DNA of 64,000 nucleotides from Lumnitzera littorea. Its lineage: Eukaryota; Streptophyta; Magnoliopsida; Myrtales; Combretaceae. The notes under the pieces were generated by a model. The model made no database searches and had not been told where the DNA came from. It saw only the letters and a list, made by a program, of their open reading frames with translations. The DNA lies in the NCBI GenBank assembly GCA_024138015.1, contig JAMXBB010000007.1:70702718-70766717 (forward strand), read 5' to 3'. Made by a program: the position numbers and the translations under genes. Position 1 is the stretch's first letter, and every line of letters begins with the position of its first letter. Positions 48,501 to 59,413 of this stretch are shown piece by piece.

Positions 48501-48689
48501 GTGAAGCCTATGTTGAGGCTATAGGTTGCCAAGTCAGAGGAGATCCTAGGCATATCTAACACCAACTAAGCAAACCTATCTGAGTTGGCCTATAAGAGGG
48601 CAACTATCTTATTGTTTACCTCGAAAGGAGTCTTAATCCCGACCTTAGTGGTCTAGTTGAGAAAGGGGTTAATCTACACTTCTTTGGTG

Positions 48690-49100
48690 TTTTTGTCCAG
48701 CTCACCTCTCTCAACTTGCTTCTCTTACGAGCTGGTCTCCGAAGCAAAGGTCAGGAATTTGGCCTTCAAGTGAAGGGATGATGTGATGACCCTAAACACA
48801 TTCAAACTTAGCCTTCCCAAGAGAGCGTTATAAGGAGATTAGGTAGTTGATCACAACTAACTTTACTAGTCATTGTGTAACATTGTTGTCATCGCCAAGT
48901 TCCTTGTCAAGGGTGATGATTCCCTTGGCTTGGATAATACTCCCATTGAAGCTAATGAGATTATGGTGGTATAGCTTCTTCCTAATAAGCAGCTTAGTCC
49001 TTATCCTTTCATACATATGGAGGAAGTAGATGTCGATGGAGTTGCCGATGTCCATTATAATCTTGAGGACCTCAAAGTTTGGGATCTTCATCCTTATGGC
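48690..49100 (-). pseudogene. Element A aspartic protease
   Basis: A 73-codon open piece (49091-48870) reads KIIMDIGNSIDIYFLHMYER, matching the protease core VD(N/T)GSS with the Gly-Ser kept and the residue after Asp changed. It continues FNGSIIQAKGIITL and, after a stop, further C-terminal protease blocks. Confidence 0.75.
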
Positions 49101-49229
49101 TAGGGCATCTTAGTAGGGGGTGTTTACCCCCACCCACCCCACTATCTAACTTTTGTCTCTTCTCTATGACTGTAAACACCTTAGGTAAGGCATTAATCGA
49201 GTTGTTGGTGCTCAATCAACTCCTCCCCC

Positions 49230-50449
49230 CCCCCCCCGGGGTTGGTTGTTGTGGTGATCATTGTTTTATTTTTCTCAAGTACCCTCAGTTCGCCACCTTT
49301 GAATTGCCTTGTCATCATCGGCATCAGAATGGTCATTATTCCTCTATTGGGCTATGTATTCCTCGAAGAAGCCCTACTGAATAGTATACTTAATTGTGTT
49401 CTTTAGCTGAAAACATTCATTAGTGGTATGGTCATGGTCATTGTAGAATTGGAAGTATTTTTCCAAATTCCAACAACTAGGATTCCCCTTCATCTTCGGG
49501 GGTCACTATAGTAGATTCCTATTCTTCACCTCAAAATAGACTTGGGTAATGGGTCTATTCAAATGGGTATGCTACATGTATATGGGTGGGGGGAAGTGGG
49601 TCTCACTCAGCTCAATGCTTCTTCTTGCTTGAAACCTCCCCCTCTAATATGCTCGGTACCTTTTTGTCAAGGCAATCTATGATAGACAATCTTTCCTTAT
49701 CCTACTTTCCGTTCGACCTATGATGGACAATCTTTCCATGTATTTCTAGGCTTTATTCCAAAAATTAGCTAGGGTTTTCGGCTTACTCTTCTCAAGCAAT
49801 TGGAAGAAGTCTCCCGAAGATTGGATGCTGAGTTGAGTGGCATGTATAGCTACTCCCTTGTCTTACTGAGGAATCTCTACTACAGCATTATTGAACTGGA
49901 CCACAAATTTACGCAAAGTTTTGCCTTGACTTAGCTGAATTAAGTATAAGGACAATGTGTCCTTAGATGGAAGCTTACTATCCTTGAAGTGGAGGATGAA
50001 CTTCTATGCCAACTCATCAAAGGAGCTAATAGAGTTCTTGAGCAAGTGATTAAACTACTTTTGTGTTGCTTTCCTTAAAGTGCTTAGGAAATGCCTTACA
50101 TATGATGGCATCCCTATGACCGTAGAGGTTCATGAAGGTGTGGAAGTGGAGGAGGTGATCATCAAGATTACTAGTTTTATCGTATTGGTCTAAGGTCAGA
50201 AGCTTGTGATTAGGGGACAACACTTCATCCTCGACACCCCTAGTGAAGAGGGTTCCATTATTGGCGACCAACCTAGCATCGCTAGCTGCCTCGCTCCTCT
50301 ACTACTTGTAAAGCCTCCTTACGATTGCGTGGAGCTGATTGAGGTCAACATTATATGCCAAACGAGCTTAGCGTACTATAAAGTTGATAAAACTCCATGA
50401 GAGTCAACCACTTACTCATTGCTAACCAAAACTTGGTTGCGGTTGGCTG
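49230..50449 (-). pseudogene. Element A gag, main part
   Basis: From the right: LTLDQYDKTSNLDDHLLHFHTFMNLYGHRDAIICKAFP (50271-50050), FDELA.KFILHFKDSKLPSKDTLSLYLIQLSQGKTLRKFVVQFNNA, then a zinc-finger-like CWNLEKYFQFYNDHDHTTNECFQLKNTI near 49450. This is the Tat gag layout. A run of 13 Cs at about 49227-49239 (G on the coding strand) lies near the end. The N-terminal part is on the far side of the inserted solo LTR. Confidence 0.82.
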
Positions 50450-53425
50450 TAGATTGTAAGTCCTATAACTATAGGATTGAATTTAATATATAAAGTTTAA
50501 GGCAATCGTTTAAAGAATCCAATTGAATTTAAATTATAAAACAAAGTTAAAAGTATTAGTAAAAGTGATCCCGTAAGTTTGAATTTAGGAAAATAAGTAA
50601 TGAAATAATAGAACATTATAATATCAAATTTTAAATATATTACCCGTTATTTATCAAAAATACGTAAAATGAGTTCCGATAACTAATGAGTCATTGGAAA
50701 TAAGTTATATACATACTAAAAATCATAGAATAACATAAATAATAATTAGGAATATTTACTTATACTCTATATATATTTACGTGTAGGTGAAAATACGTGA
50801 AATTACCTAAAATACAAAAAAAAAGTTAGAAAAATGACAAATGATTAAAGAAAATTATAAAAAAATCAAGGGAAAATCAGAAAAAATGGGGAATTGTCCA
50901 AAGCAAGGTCGTAGCTGGTTAGGTAAGAAAGAAAAAATTTGAACCAATTAAATTAACCTAACTAGAATGCTAAAATTAGAAGAGGGTAAGGTAATTATCA
51001 ACTCAATTTAATGCAATGAAATCCTCTAGAGCTCTATAAATACCAAAACTTCTTTAAAAACTCATTTGGTTAGTTAGGAAAGTGAAAAAAATAGAGAGAA
51101 CAGAAATAAGAGAGGATTAGGGTTTTTCTAAAAAATTACATAAAAAATCTATGAAATTAGAGCAATTGAACCAAACCCATGAGCCATGACTAACTAGAAC
51201 CGAATTGCCGTTACCACTACACCCTACACCTACCACCTATATTGGTCGACAGCCTTAAGACCATCGTTGGTGGCCGAAAGTCCAATAGCTAGGTGAGTTC
51301 GATTTTAGCCCGATTTTATGTAATTTATCAAAATTATTAATTTTATCCAAAAAATTTATGAATTTTATTATTTTGATATTTTATTATATGTAAATTTAGA
51401 GAAAAATATTGGTTTGGTTTGGTTTGATTTAATTATACTTAAAAATATGTAGTCTTTAAGAAACCATGTAAACTTGAGCATGTTTTGATTTAGAAATAAA
51501 TAGCCTTAGTAGTGGAGTTTTAGGCCCAAAATTTTTGTTTAGACTACTTAAGGGATATAGAAGAATGATATGAAGTCTTTTTTAAGAAATGAATTTTTGA
51601 AAAATTTAATTAATTTTTATGCCTTTAATATATATATATATGTATAATTAGTGATTTTGGGGTTCAATTAATAGTTAATTGAATAATTACTGACTTAGTA
51701 TATAATTAAGGGTTTTAAGATGTTCATATCTAATGTAGTATGATAATTGTGGTATTTAGGGTGTTACATGTGATTATTAGGGGTATTATGTAGTAATATA
51801 TGTAATTTTAAGATTATGTGGACTTGGAATTATAATAAATATAAAATAATAGGTTAAAATAGATAATATAATAATAATAATATTAATATATAATAAATCT
51901 GGTATGAAACATAAATTTAGGTAATTATATAAAAAAAAAAAAATTTCTTACATCAAGAGTAAATTCGGTATATAAATAAGGATTAGAGTGTACCAAGTAG
52001 AATAAAATATTAATTTAAGACTAAAAGTAATACTTAGAATACTCAAGCATGATGTGGTTAATTTCACATTAGAGTTCAAAACGTATTTTTAGGATTTACA
52101 TATAATACTTATATTTGGAACTAATTTAAAACCTAAATTGGTACTGCATTTGGAAATCGAATCTTAAACTAACCTACAATGAATTGGTAATAAATAATAG
52201 GCATATATAAAGAATTGAGTTAAGTCATAATCTAGAGTGTATATATATATATACATATCATCAAGATATAAACACTAAAAGCGTATTTATATTATAGGAC
52301 ACATGGAGATGAGTCGACTTGTGACAGGTTGAGTGAGTGAACTAAGGATTCCAAGTAAGTTAGGTTTAATACTTCATTATATTTTAGAGTGCTATTTTAA
52401 AGTACTCGAAGACTTAAGATTGTCTATGACTGTGTTTGTAAGTATTTATAAATGCATGTGTTTATGTATTTGATTCCATGCTGAAATCTATGATTGTGTT
52501 TGGTGATTGATGTGAATTAAATGGTGTGAAATTGTTTGATCACCCTAAACCGTACTTAATCATAACCGACCTAAATATCTTAATTAGACATGCATTGCAA
52601 CCCTTCATGAGGTCATTAGGATTCTCCAACTAAACACGTATACCTTCGAAAAAGATAGTGTTGGATAACATAATGGTATTTTCTTCATCCTTAGTCGAAT
52701 TAAGTAACAAGATAGGAGGTTACAATAAGGATGAGAGCATTGGTTCAAATGATAATCTTCGGGGCAGTGATGTTTTCATTGCATAAATCTAAGTTTGGTT
52801 GTGAACCGTTACATAAATATGAAAACTAGTAAACTAGGATTAAAGTGGGTGAAATTACTCTAATTTCACAGTGGACTTATGATAGCACTTGCTTGTTGCA
52901 TTGCATATAATTAATTGTTTGATAACCTTATTTGTATTTGTTATACATTCATAAGTCCCTAATCTAACTTACTAAGTTATGGTTGCTCATACCTTTATAA
53001 ACTTTCTTGCAAGTTCTAACTGACATGCCGCAATATAATTATCCCAAGGTTAGTTCTCTTTTGAAGCTATAGGGAGCGAAGATCAAGTCTTTTAAATGTC
53101 TTGTTAGTACTTTTAGGTTATGAACTAATATGTGAGACGTAAGATAGCTAACTATTGTAGTATGTGTAAATTCTTAGGATTTTAAGACAATATGGATGTA
53201 ATTATATATATATATATACATATATACACATATATGAATTATGATTCTAACTTTTTATATAATTTTAGCTTAAATTTTAATTGAGTTATTTACTTCAAAG
53301 TAAGGAGTTGTGAACACCTTGTGTAAATTATATTTATAATAAGGACTGTGACGTAAGTTCTTATCATCGGTTAGTTTATATGGTAGAGTTGTTATGACTC
53401 TACGTCTTTAAGACATAACATAGAT
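50450..53425 (+). mobile_element. Solo LTR of family D with TSD tagat
   Basis: The LTR is 50455-53420 (2966 bases), starting tgtaagtcc and ending gacataaca, with the perfect 5-bp duplication tagat at 50450-50454 and 53421-53425. No primer-binding site or internal sequence adjoins either end, so internal sequence was removed by LTR-LTR recombination. It is inverted relative to element D's LTR 3.6 kb away. It splits element A's gag. Confidence 0.95.
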
Positions 53426-53730
53426 CTTGCTGATTATTATTGCACTATGGGATCGAGATGTTGATCCCTTCCATTTTCCTAATGGTGGTAATGGTTGTTC
53501 TACCTAATGAAGGAGGCTTTAGGGGGTAGGTTTGTGCATTACACCTCTCAGCTTCCTCCAAGTAAGCGTAGAGCAACCTGTTCTAGGCAGCAAACTCTTC
53601 GACCAAACCCTTCTTAAGTGTTTCCATTGGTTGGGGCTGGTAGCTAGTAGGTTGGTTATTCACCAATTAGTGATTTTCAAGGTTGTTAACATGAGACATG
53701 GTAATCGAGATGGTTTTTGGGGAGAATGTT
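53426..53730 (-). pseudogene. Element A gag, N-terminal part
   Basis: Minus-strand pieces beginning near an ATG at 53700 (MSHVNNLENH) with Gln/Pro-rich and Glu/Leu-rich sequence follow the primer-binding site directly. They rejoin the main gag once the solo LTR is taken out. Plus-strand reading frames here are shadows. Confidence 0.55.
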
Positions 53731-53757
53731 TAGTATGTTTAGGTAAGAACTTAGATT

Positions 53758-53777
53758 AGAATTCCTACAGACACTAA
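53758..53777 (-). other. Primer-binding site of element A
   Basis: On the minus strand ttagtgtctgtaggaattc begins next to the 5' LTR. It resembles the 'gtctgtgggaa' type primer-binding site found in Tat-lineage elements. The matching tRNA cannot be named with confidence. Confidence 0.55.
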
Positions 53778-54289
53778 TGTGGTCTTAAGATCTTTGTTGA
53801 TATGGAATTAAGAGTAATTAGACTTCGCACAAGTAGAAAAGCTTGTAAAAGAGAGCATAATAAAGGGGTGCCAAGCTATTTTCCCGCGTAACCACTTTAA
53901 TATTTAAATTAGTTGAGTGTTTAGAAAATATGAGTGCTTAAGAGCAATAAGTAGGCTAAAGTACGTAAAGTATCAAATAGTTTATTATTGGGTGATAGTT
54001 TTGTATTTATAGAAAAGTAGTACTGGTAATTAGAGAGAAGTTAGTAGGTAGAGCTATTATCACAAGTATTAGAGGGTAGGATCATTATGTCTGACATCTT
54101 CCGCATATATAGGAGGTAGTTATTTGACATAGTTTTTTAGCCTTATCTAGAGTCTTGCAGTCGTTAAAGGCCTCCTATAGCTAGATAGGTTGTAGTTTAG
54201 GCTTGTTCAAGGGCAACTGGTCATAGGTTTTGAGCCATATCACACTGAGATGTGTCTGAGGAGCTCATGTCCAATAGGTCTTATCAACG
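53778..54289 (-). mobile_element. 5' LTR of element A
   Basis: 512 bases, minus strand from cgttgataagacc (54289) to cttaagaccaca (53778). The first base is eroded from T to C relative to the 3' LTR. TATA region at 54003-54011. Bounded by the TSD gttac (54290-54294). Confidence 0.92.
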
Positions 54290-54301
54290 GTTACTATCTA
54301 T

Positions 54302-54590
54302 CATGTTTTATATGCTAATTTTATGAAAAAATTTTCATTTATAACTAACCATGTGTTTAAGCTTGTTTTGCAGGAGAAAGTACAAATAACAAGATAAATG
54401 ATATTGTGAGATTACAAAACTAATAGAAATTACTTTCTATATTTAGCTTGGATGCTTAGTTGCAAATTGATTAAGATCCGTTTTTATGGCATGTTTTATG
54501 TGCTAGTTTTATGAAAAACTTTCCATTTACGTAAAACCGTATATTTTACCTTGTTTTGTAGAAGAAAGGACAAATAACAATCAAAAAATT
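54302..54590 (+). repeat. Tandem repeat, period about 188 bp
   Basis: catgttttatatgctaattt at 54302 and catgttttatgtgctagttt at 54490 each lead into ttatgaaaaa, a 'ttgttttg.ag.agaaag' block and acaaataaca. The left flank of element A supplies the missing part of the earlier unit. Confidence 0.8.
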
Positions 54591-54599
54591 AAGGAAGGA

Positions 54600-56142
54600 A
54601 AAAAATTATGCATGAGCATAGTCTTAAAATTATATAAAAGAAAACAAAAAAAGTACGAATGTTTTCATCCCAGTAAACTAAAAATATGCTTGAGATAATT
54701 TATTCACTTCCTTGACAAAAATGTCATTATAAAAAATAAATAGTATATGGTAAGATCAAAGGGACGCACCAGTAGTGAACGAAGAACTCTATACATGGTG
54801 AATATACATAAAATAGAAACCGCTGGTGATTGCACTAAGTTGTATCAGTTACAAATATTAATAATTACAATACGAATATCTCAATTACAAACAACTCATC
54901 CTTAAAAAAAGATTTTCTAATACTAATATACTATGTGAATTGATAAGTAATGTATAAATATGAATAAAATTTTAACATGTGAATACATAATTGACACTTT
55001 TTCAGCAAGTATGTTTATTTATTTTTAAATATTTAAATATTATTATATTTATACATCATGCATCGATACACGTAATATATTAATATTATTAAATCCTTTT
55101 TTCCCCCTTAATGTTACAATTTTGTTTCAATGACAAAGTAACATTTGATTCATTTGCACATCCTTTTATCTACACTCAAATTTTAAGCCACTTCGATATG
55201 TTCATCTCATAGATGAGCTCTGCAAAATTATAAGGATCATACTATCTTCTGTTACTTGGTTTTTACATTTATCTATATTAAAGGGAAAGTTCGATATTAC
55301 ATTATGAAATTACTAAATTTTGCTCCTCCCTAAATAGAAAATAATTGAACTTTGAAAAAGTTTATATAATTTCATAATTTTGAATTTGAAAAGGGAAATA
55401 TTTTTTCCCTACTAATAAGTAGTTAAATAATAAGCAATTAAAGATTTTTTTTCTTAACTAATATGTAATTGTCCAAACCACTGTAGTATAGTGGTATCAA
55501 AATTGGAATGAACTAAGTTTAAATTTCCCATTCCCCAAATTGTAACATAAATGACCACAAAAAAAAAAACCCTAATGATTAATTAAATATCTAATCTTTC
55601 ATATGATTACTTCAATTTTTTTACACCGATATCACACAAACTAAAGATGCTCATGATTAAGTTCAGTTTAGTTAAAGCACCAAATAGAACCAAACCAGAT
55701 TTATAATGGTCTGGTTTATACTCTTAATGAATTGAACTATTTTTAATAGTTCAAGAATTTGAGCTAAACTGCTCTAAATATAGTTTAGATTGGTTTAGTT
55801 TGGTTCAAATTGATTTTTAAAAGTACTATTTTCTTTTTTTTTTAATATTAATAATTATCAGAGCTTTTGACTAATGATCAAATTAAGAAATATTAAATAA
55901 GAATTAAAATCACATAACATTATTTCTTATGTAATAATGAAGATACATGACTAATAGAGTTGAGAGACAACTATGAAGGAAATGAAGTGAATTGTGGAGA
56001 TAGAGAGTGAAATGAGAAATGACAAAAGAAAAAAAGGTAAATTGGGTCAAACTAAAATGTTATTAGGTTTAAAATTAAAAAATATTGTTTATTTTGTATT
56101 TTTTTAATAATAAGCTATCAATTTAGCTCAACCACTCAAAAC
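54600..56142. other. Anonymous AT-rich spacer
   Basis: Very AT-rich with no protein gene. It contains a SINE-like sequence (55470-55569) and a 'ggttcagtttagtt'-like low-complexity patch at 55655-55810. Confidence 0.5.
55470..55569 (+). mobile_element. Probable SINE
   Basis: ccactgtagtatagtggtat (A-box-like) is followed about 35 bases later by aagtttaaatttccc (B-box-like), then ataaatgaccac and an A11 tail. The layout matches the candidate at 13112. No convincing target duplication. Confidence 0.5.
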
Positions 56143-57415
56143 GAACTTGTAAACCCTAAGAAATCAGTAGTTGAACCCTAATTCAAATTCGAGTGTCTTA
56201 AACTGTACAATAAGTCGATAAGGCTAGTAATAATAAAATATTATGAAATTTAATAAATAAAATATAATACCAATAGTAAAACCCTAGGAATTGATCGAAA
56301 CCTTAAATTATGTACTAAAACTCTAAAAATGATTTATGCACCATTAATCAAAATTGAACCCAAATTTATTCGAAATCCTAAAATTATAAATATAAACCTA
56401 TAAAATAGTTAAATATTACTTGATAGTGATATAATCATAGTCGATTACAATTTTCGTCTAAATTGCTCATTTGCGTAAAATTTTAACGAAATCACTACAA
56501 TAACTTATAAAAATTATATTTGTAACAAGTACCAATAAAATTGATAAATTTTCACAAAAATTTAAAAATTGATTTATAATGAGTATTGTTATAATTTATA
56601 TATTCAGAAAAATTACATATATTTATTATTAATTTTTATTTTCTTCCTCTTTCTTTTTCTCTTTTTCTCTTTTCTTTCTTTTCTTCTTTTCCTCTACTTA
56701 ACACATCTTAGAACCGAATTAGAAAAAATCAAAACAAGTAGCCCATGTGACCAAATTAAAATGCCAAGTGTTGAGTTTACAATAAAAGAAAAATTGAAAA
56801 TGATTAATTTTGTCCCATCCTCATTAATGTATAGATCAAGCTATTATTTTTTTTTTTTATTATTCTTATCCTAAGCTTGCTATTTACGTTTGGAATAAAA
56901 GAGGAAAAAAAATCTGCAAACAAAACAAAACAAAATTAAAAGAATCGAAAAGAAGAAGAAAGATTAAAAGAAATAAGTAAATAGGTTATTTTTCAATTTT
57001 AGATGTATATTATATAGTATATACATGTATAAATATAGTATTTGTATGGTATTTTTATAAATATAATATTTCTATTACATGTATATATGCGTAAATACTT
57101 GAATTGAATTATATATGTATGTATAAAGCTATGTATGTATTCATGTATATACATAGGTATATTATATGGAAGGGTTATGTATTATGTATTTTTTTTAAGA
57201 ACATATATAATGAGTATTAAGTATTTTTACAAAATAACTATAGTATATATATATGTGTGTGTGTACACGTAAATTATTTATATATATGTATATATGTATA
57301 ATTATTTCCGTATATATATATTTATATATATAAATATGTAGTTGTATAGTATATATGTAGTAGAATATTTCTATAAGTGGCAATATATGTTTAAATACAT
57401 AATTTATATAGGACG

Positions 57416-57447
<32 letters not shown>

Positions 57448-59413
57448 TATATGTTGTGGTATACCGAATTATAATACATGAATCAGTATTTGTATATTAT
57501 ATATATATCTATGTATTCGGTAATTATATTTATGTACACATGTAAACTATATTATATGAGTATACTTATAGGTATACATACAAATATATGAATATATGTA
57601 TATGTTTATAAGAGAATGTTTGTTTTCATAAAATAAATATATACATACATATGGCGTATAACATATAGTATATATATGTAGTATACAAAAAATATATATA
57701 TATATATGTGTGTATAAATAGTGAAATATAGATGAATAATAATAATAATAATAATCATAATAAGGCTAAAATCTCAAAAATAGGAAAAGTATGCTCAAAA
57801 TAATAAAAATATCAAATATATGGTTTAAATAATTATTACATCATAAATATATTAAGAAAAAGCGAAAATTAATATTTTATAATTTTTCAACTTAAATAGT
57901 AAATTTTGTGATATTTTTATATCACAATTTAAACTATGAGTCATAACGTCCAAAATGGACCTCGTTATGAAAAAATACTCTTGAAAACGATCAAAATAAA
58001 CTATAAGTTCATAACAATCTGGGTTAAAACAAAAATGTTACACGCGATTCGATAAAAAGCTCAAATTGACAATTTCACTTAACTGAGTAAAGTAGACCAT
58101 ACAAATTATGATATTAATTAGCTTTAAATTCCTAAACTTACCAATTTCTATTATTCTCAGGTGATTTTGATATAGACCCTGAGCTGCTACCAGATTACTA
58201 TAACCCTTAAGTTAGCCATGATTGGTGAGTTTTTCCTAGTGATTCCATATTTGTTTGTGTTTATAGTTAGTGAATATAAGTTATGATCTATAAATGAATG
58301 TGTATAGAGTTGGGTTATGCTTATGCATGATAATTATTGTTGATGATGAATTTACTTTAAACTTCAATATTATAATGATTGTTGTATAGTAGATTCACTA
58401 GGAACTGATTGTTTATGTCTTGGAATGATCACTGAATAAATAAGACCTAATTTTATTCGACTAGAAAAAAGTTAACTTAAATCACACATAATTATGTACT
58501 GCATAACTAATTCCGACAGTTATATTACACAAAGGTAGCAAGAGGCCATACGTGGGTTGATTATTGATTGTTATAGATTTCGTACGGTGCACACGTGCAA
58601 TATGACTTTACCTTGACTCACGGGATGACTAGGCGTTAATGGCGCCAACCGCTTAGTTAAGGGTTGAGTCCAAAGGCTTTCATTTAAGAGTAAATGAGGG
58701 CTGCATGAACCTACTCACAATCATATGTAGAACTCATTTTGATGAAATTGTTAATGGATGTACCATTACATTTTGAATACGAAATGTGGAGTTTCGTTAT
58801 GGAATAAGTTCTAATATGATACCTAGATCTGATTGTACCGATGAATCTCTAACCCTGACTTTGGAGGGGCATTAAATCTGAGTTACATGCAGTACCTGGT
58901 CCCCTACATATATTTGTTTAGCATATTATTTGTCATACATTTATTTGGTTGAACCTAATTATTGTATAACTTAATTACTACATGGTTGAGAAAAATTATC
59001 TCACTAAGCTAGTTAGCTTATACCCTTATAGTCTTCTTTCGCAGGTTAATCTTTTTATGGAGTCAAGCCGTCGCATGCCCGATATTAGTTTTCTATATGG
59101 GGTCAATGTGGGAGCTAAATGAGATCAAAGAGTATTTCTGATAGTTTATAGATCTGAATATGTAAGTGATATACTGATTTAATTTAAGACATGTTTTAGA
59201 CTTCATATTTGTAAACCTTTTTACAAATAGATCATGTGTTATGTTTTCATAATTTTATTGTTTATCATGAAATGATATTACTTAAGTTTGTGCACTTTTA
59301 GTAACTAATAATAGCTATAGCCTTATGTATTATATAAATGAATTCAATCTGCAATCTTTTATACGGTATACGGCGATTGCCACGACTAACCCTCCTCGGG
59401 TTGTGACAGAACT
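56143..59413 (+). mobile_element. Solo LTR E (Tekay/Del-like) with TSD gaact
   Basis: The LTR is 56148-59408 (3261 bases), starting tgtaaaccctaag and ending ctcgggttgtgaca, with the perfect duplication gaact at 56143-56147 and 59409-59413. There is no internal sequence on either side. The centre (57000-57720) is full of TA/ATG repeats. Two exon-like blocks are bounded by ttctcag|gtgatt (58161) with gtgag after it, and tttcgcag|gttaat (59043). Confidence 0.93.
57000..57720. repeat. TA-rich microsatellite region in LTR E
   Basis: Many short (TA)n, (TATG)n and (TATAT)n runs, the longest around 57417-57438 and 57690-57706. Reading frames across it are artefacts. Confidence 0.9.

Larger units (their letters stand above)
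32952..54294 (-). mobile_element. Large nested Tat-lineage element (family A) with TSD gttac
   Basis: The LTRs at 32957-33470 (3') and 53778-54289 (5') are direct repeats. They are flanked by the perfect 5-bp duplication gttac (32952-32956 and 54290-54294), which proves a single insertion. On the minus strand the order is 5' LTR, primer-binding site, gag, protease, RT, RNase H, second RNase H, [integrase missing], long 3' region with an antisense gene, polypurine tract, 3' LTR. Two later insertions (Tekay-like element 38298-46826 and a solo LTR 50455-53420) split it. Removing them leaves about 9.9 kb. Confidence 0.92.

Noticed and set aside
53532..53759. 75-codon plus-strand frame next to the 5' LTR of element A
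   Set aside because: Opposite to the element's gag and primer-binding site; a shadow frame.
55655..55810. 'ggttcagtttagtt' low-complexity patches here and at 27430 and 31845
   Set aside because: Similar wording but no consistent boundaries; could be a degenerate MITE or simple AG/T-rich drift.
57195..57479. 94-codon Tyr/Ile-rich minus-strand frame
   Set aside because: Translation of TA/TATG repeats inside solo LTR E.
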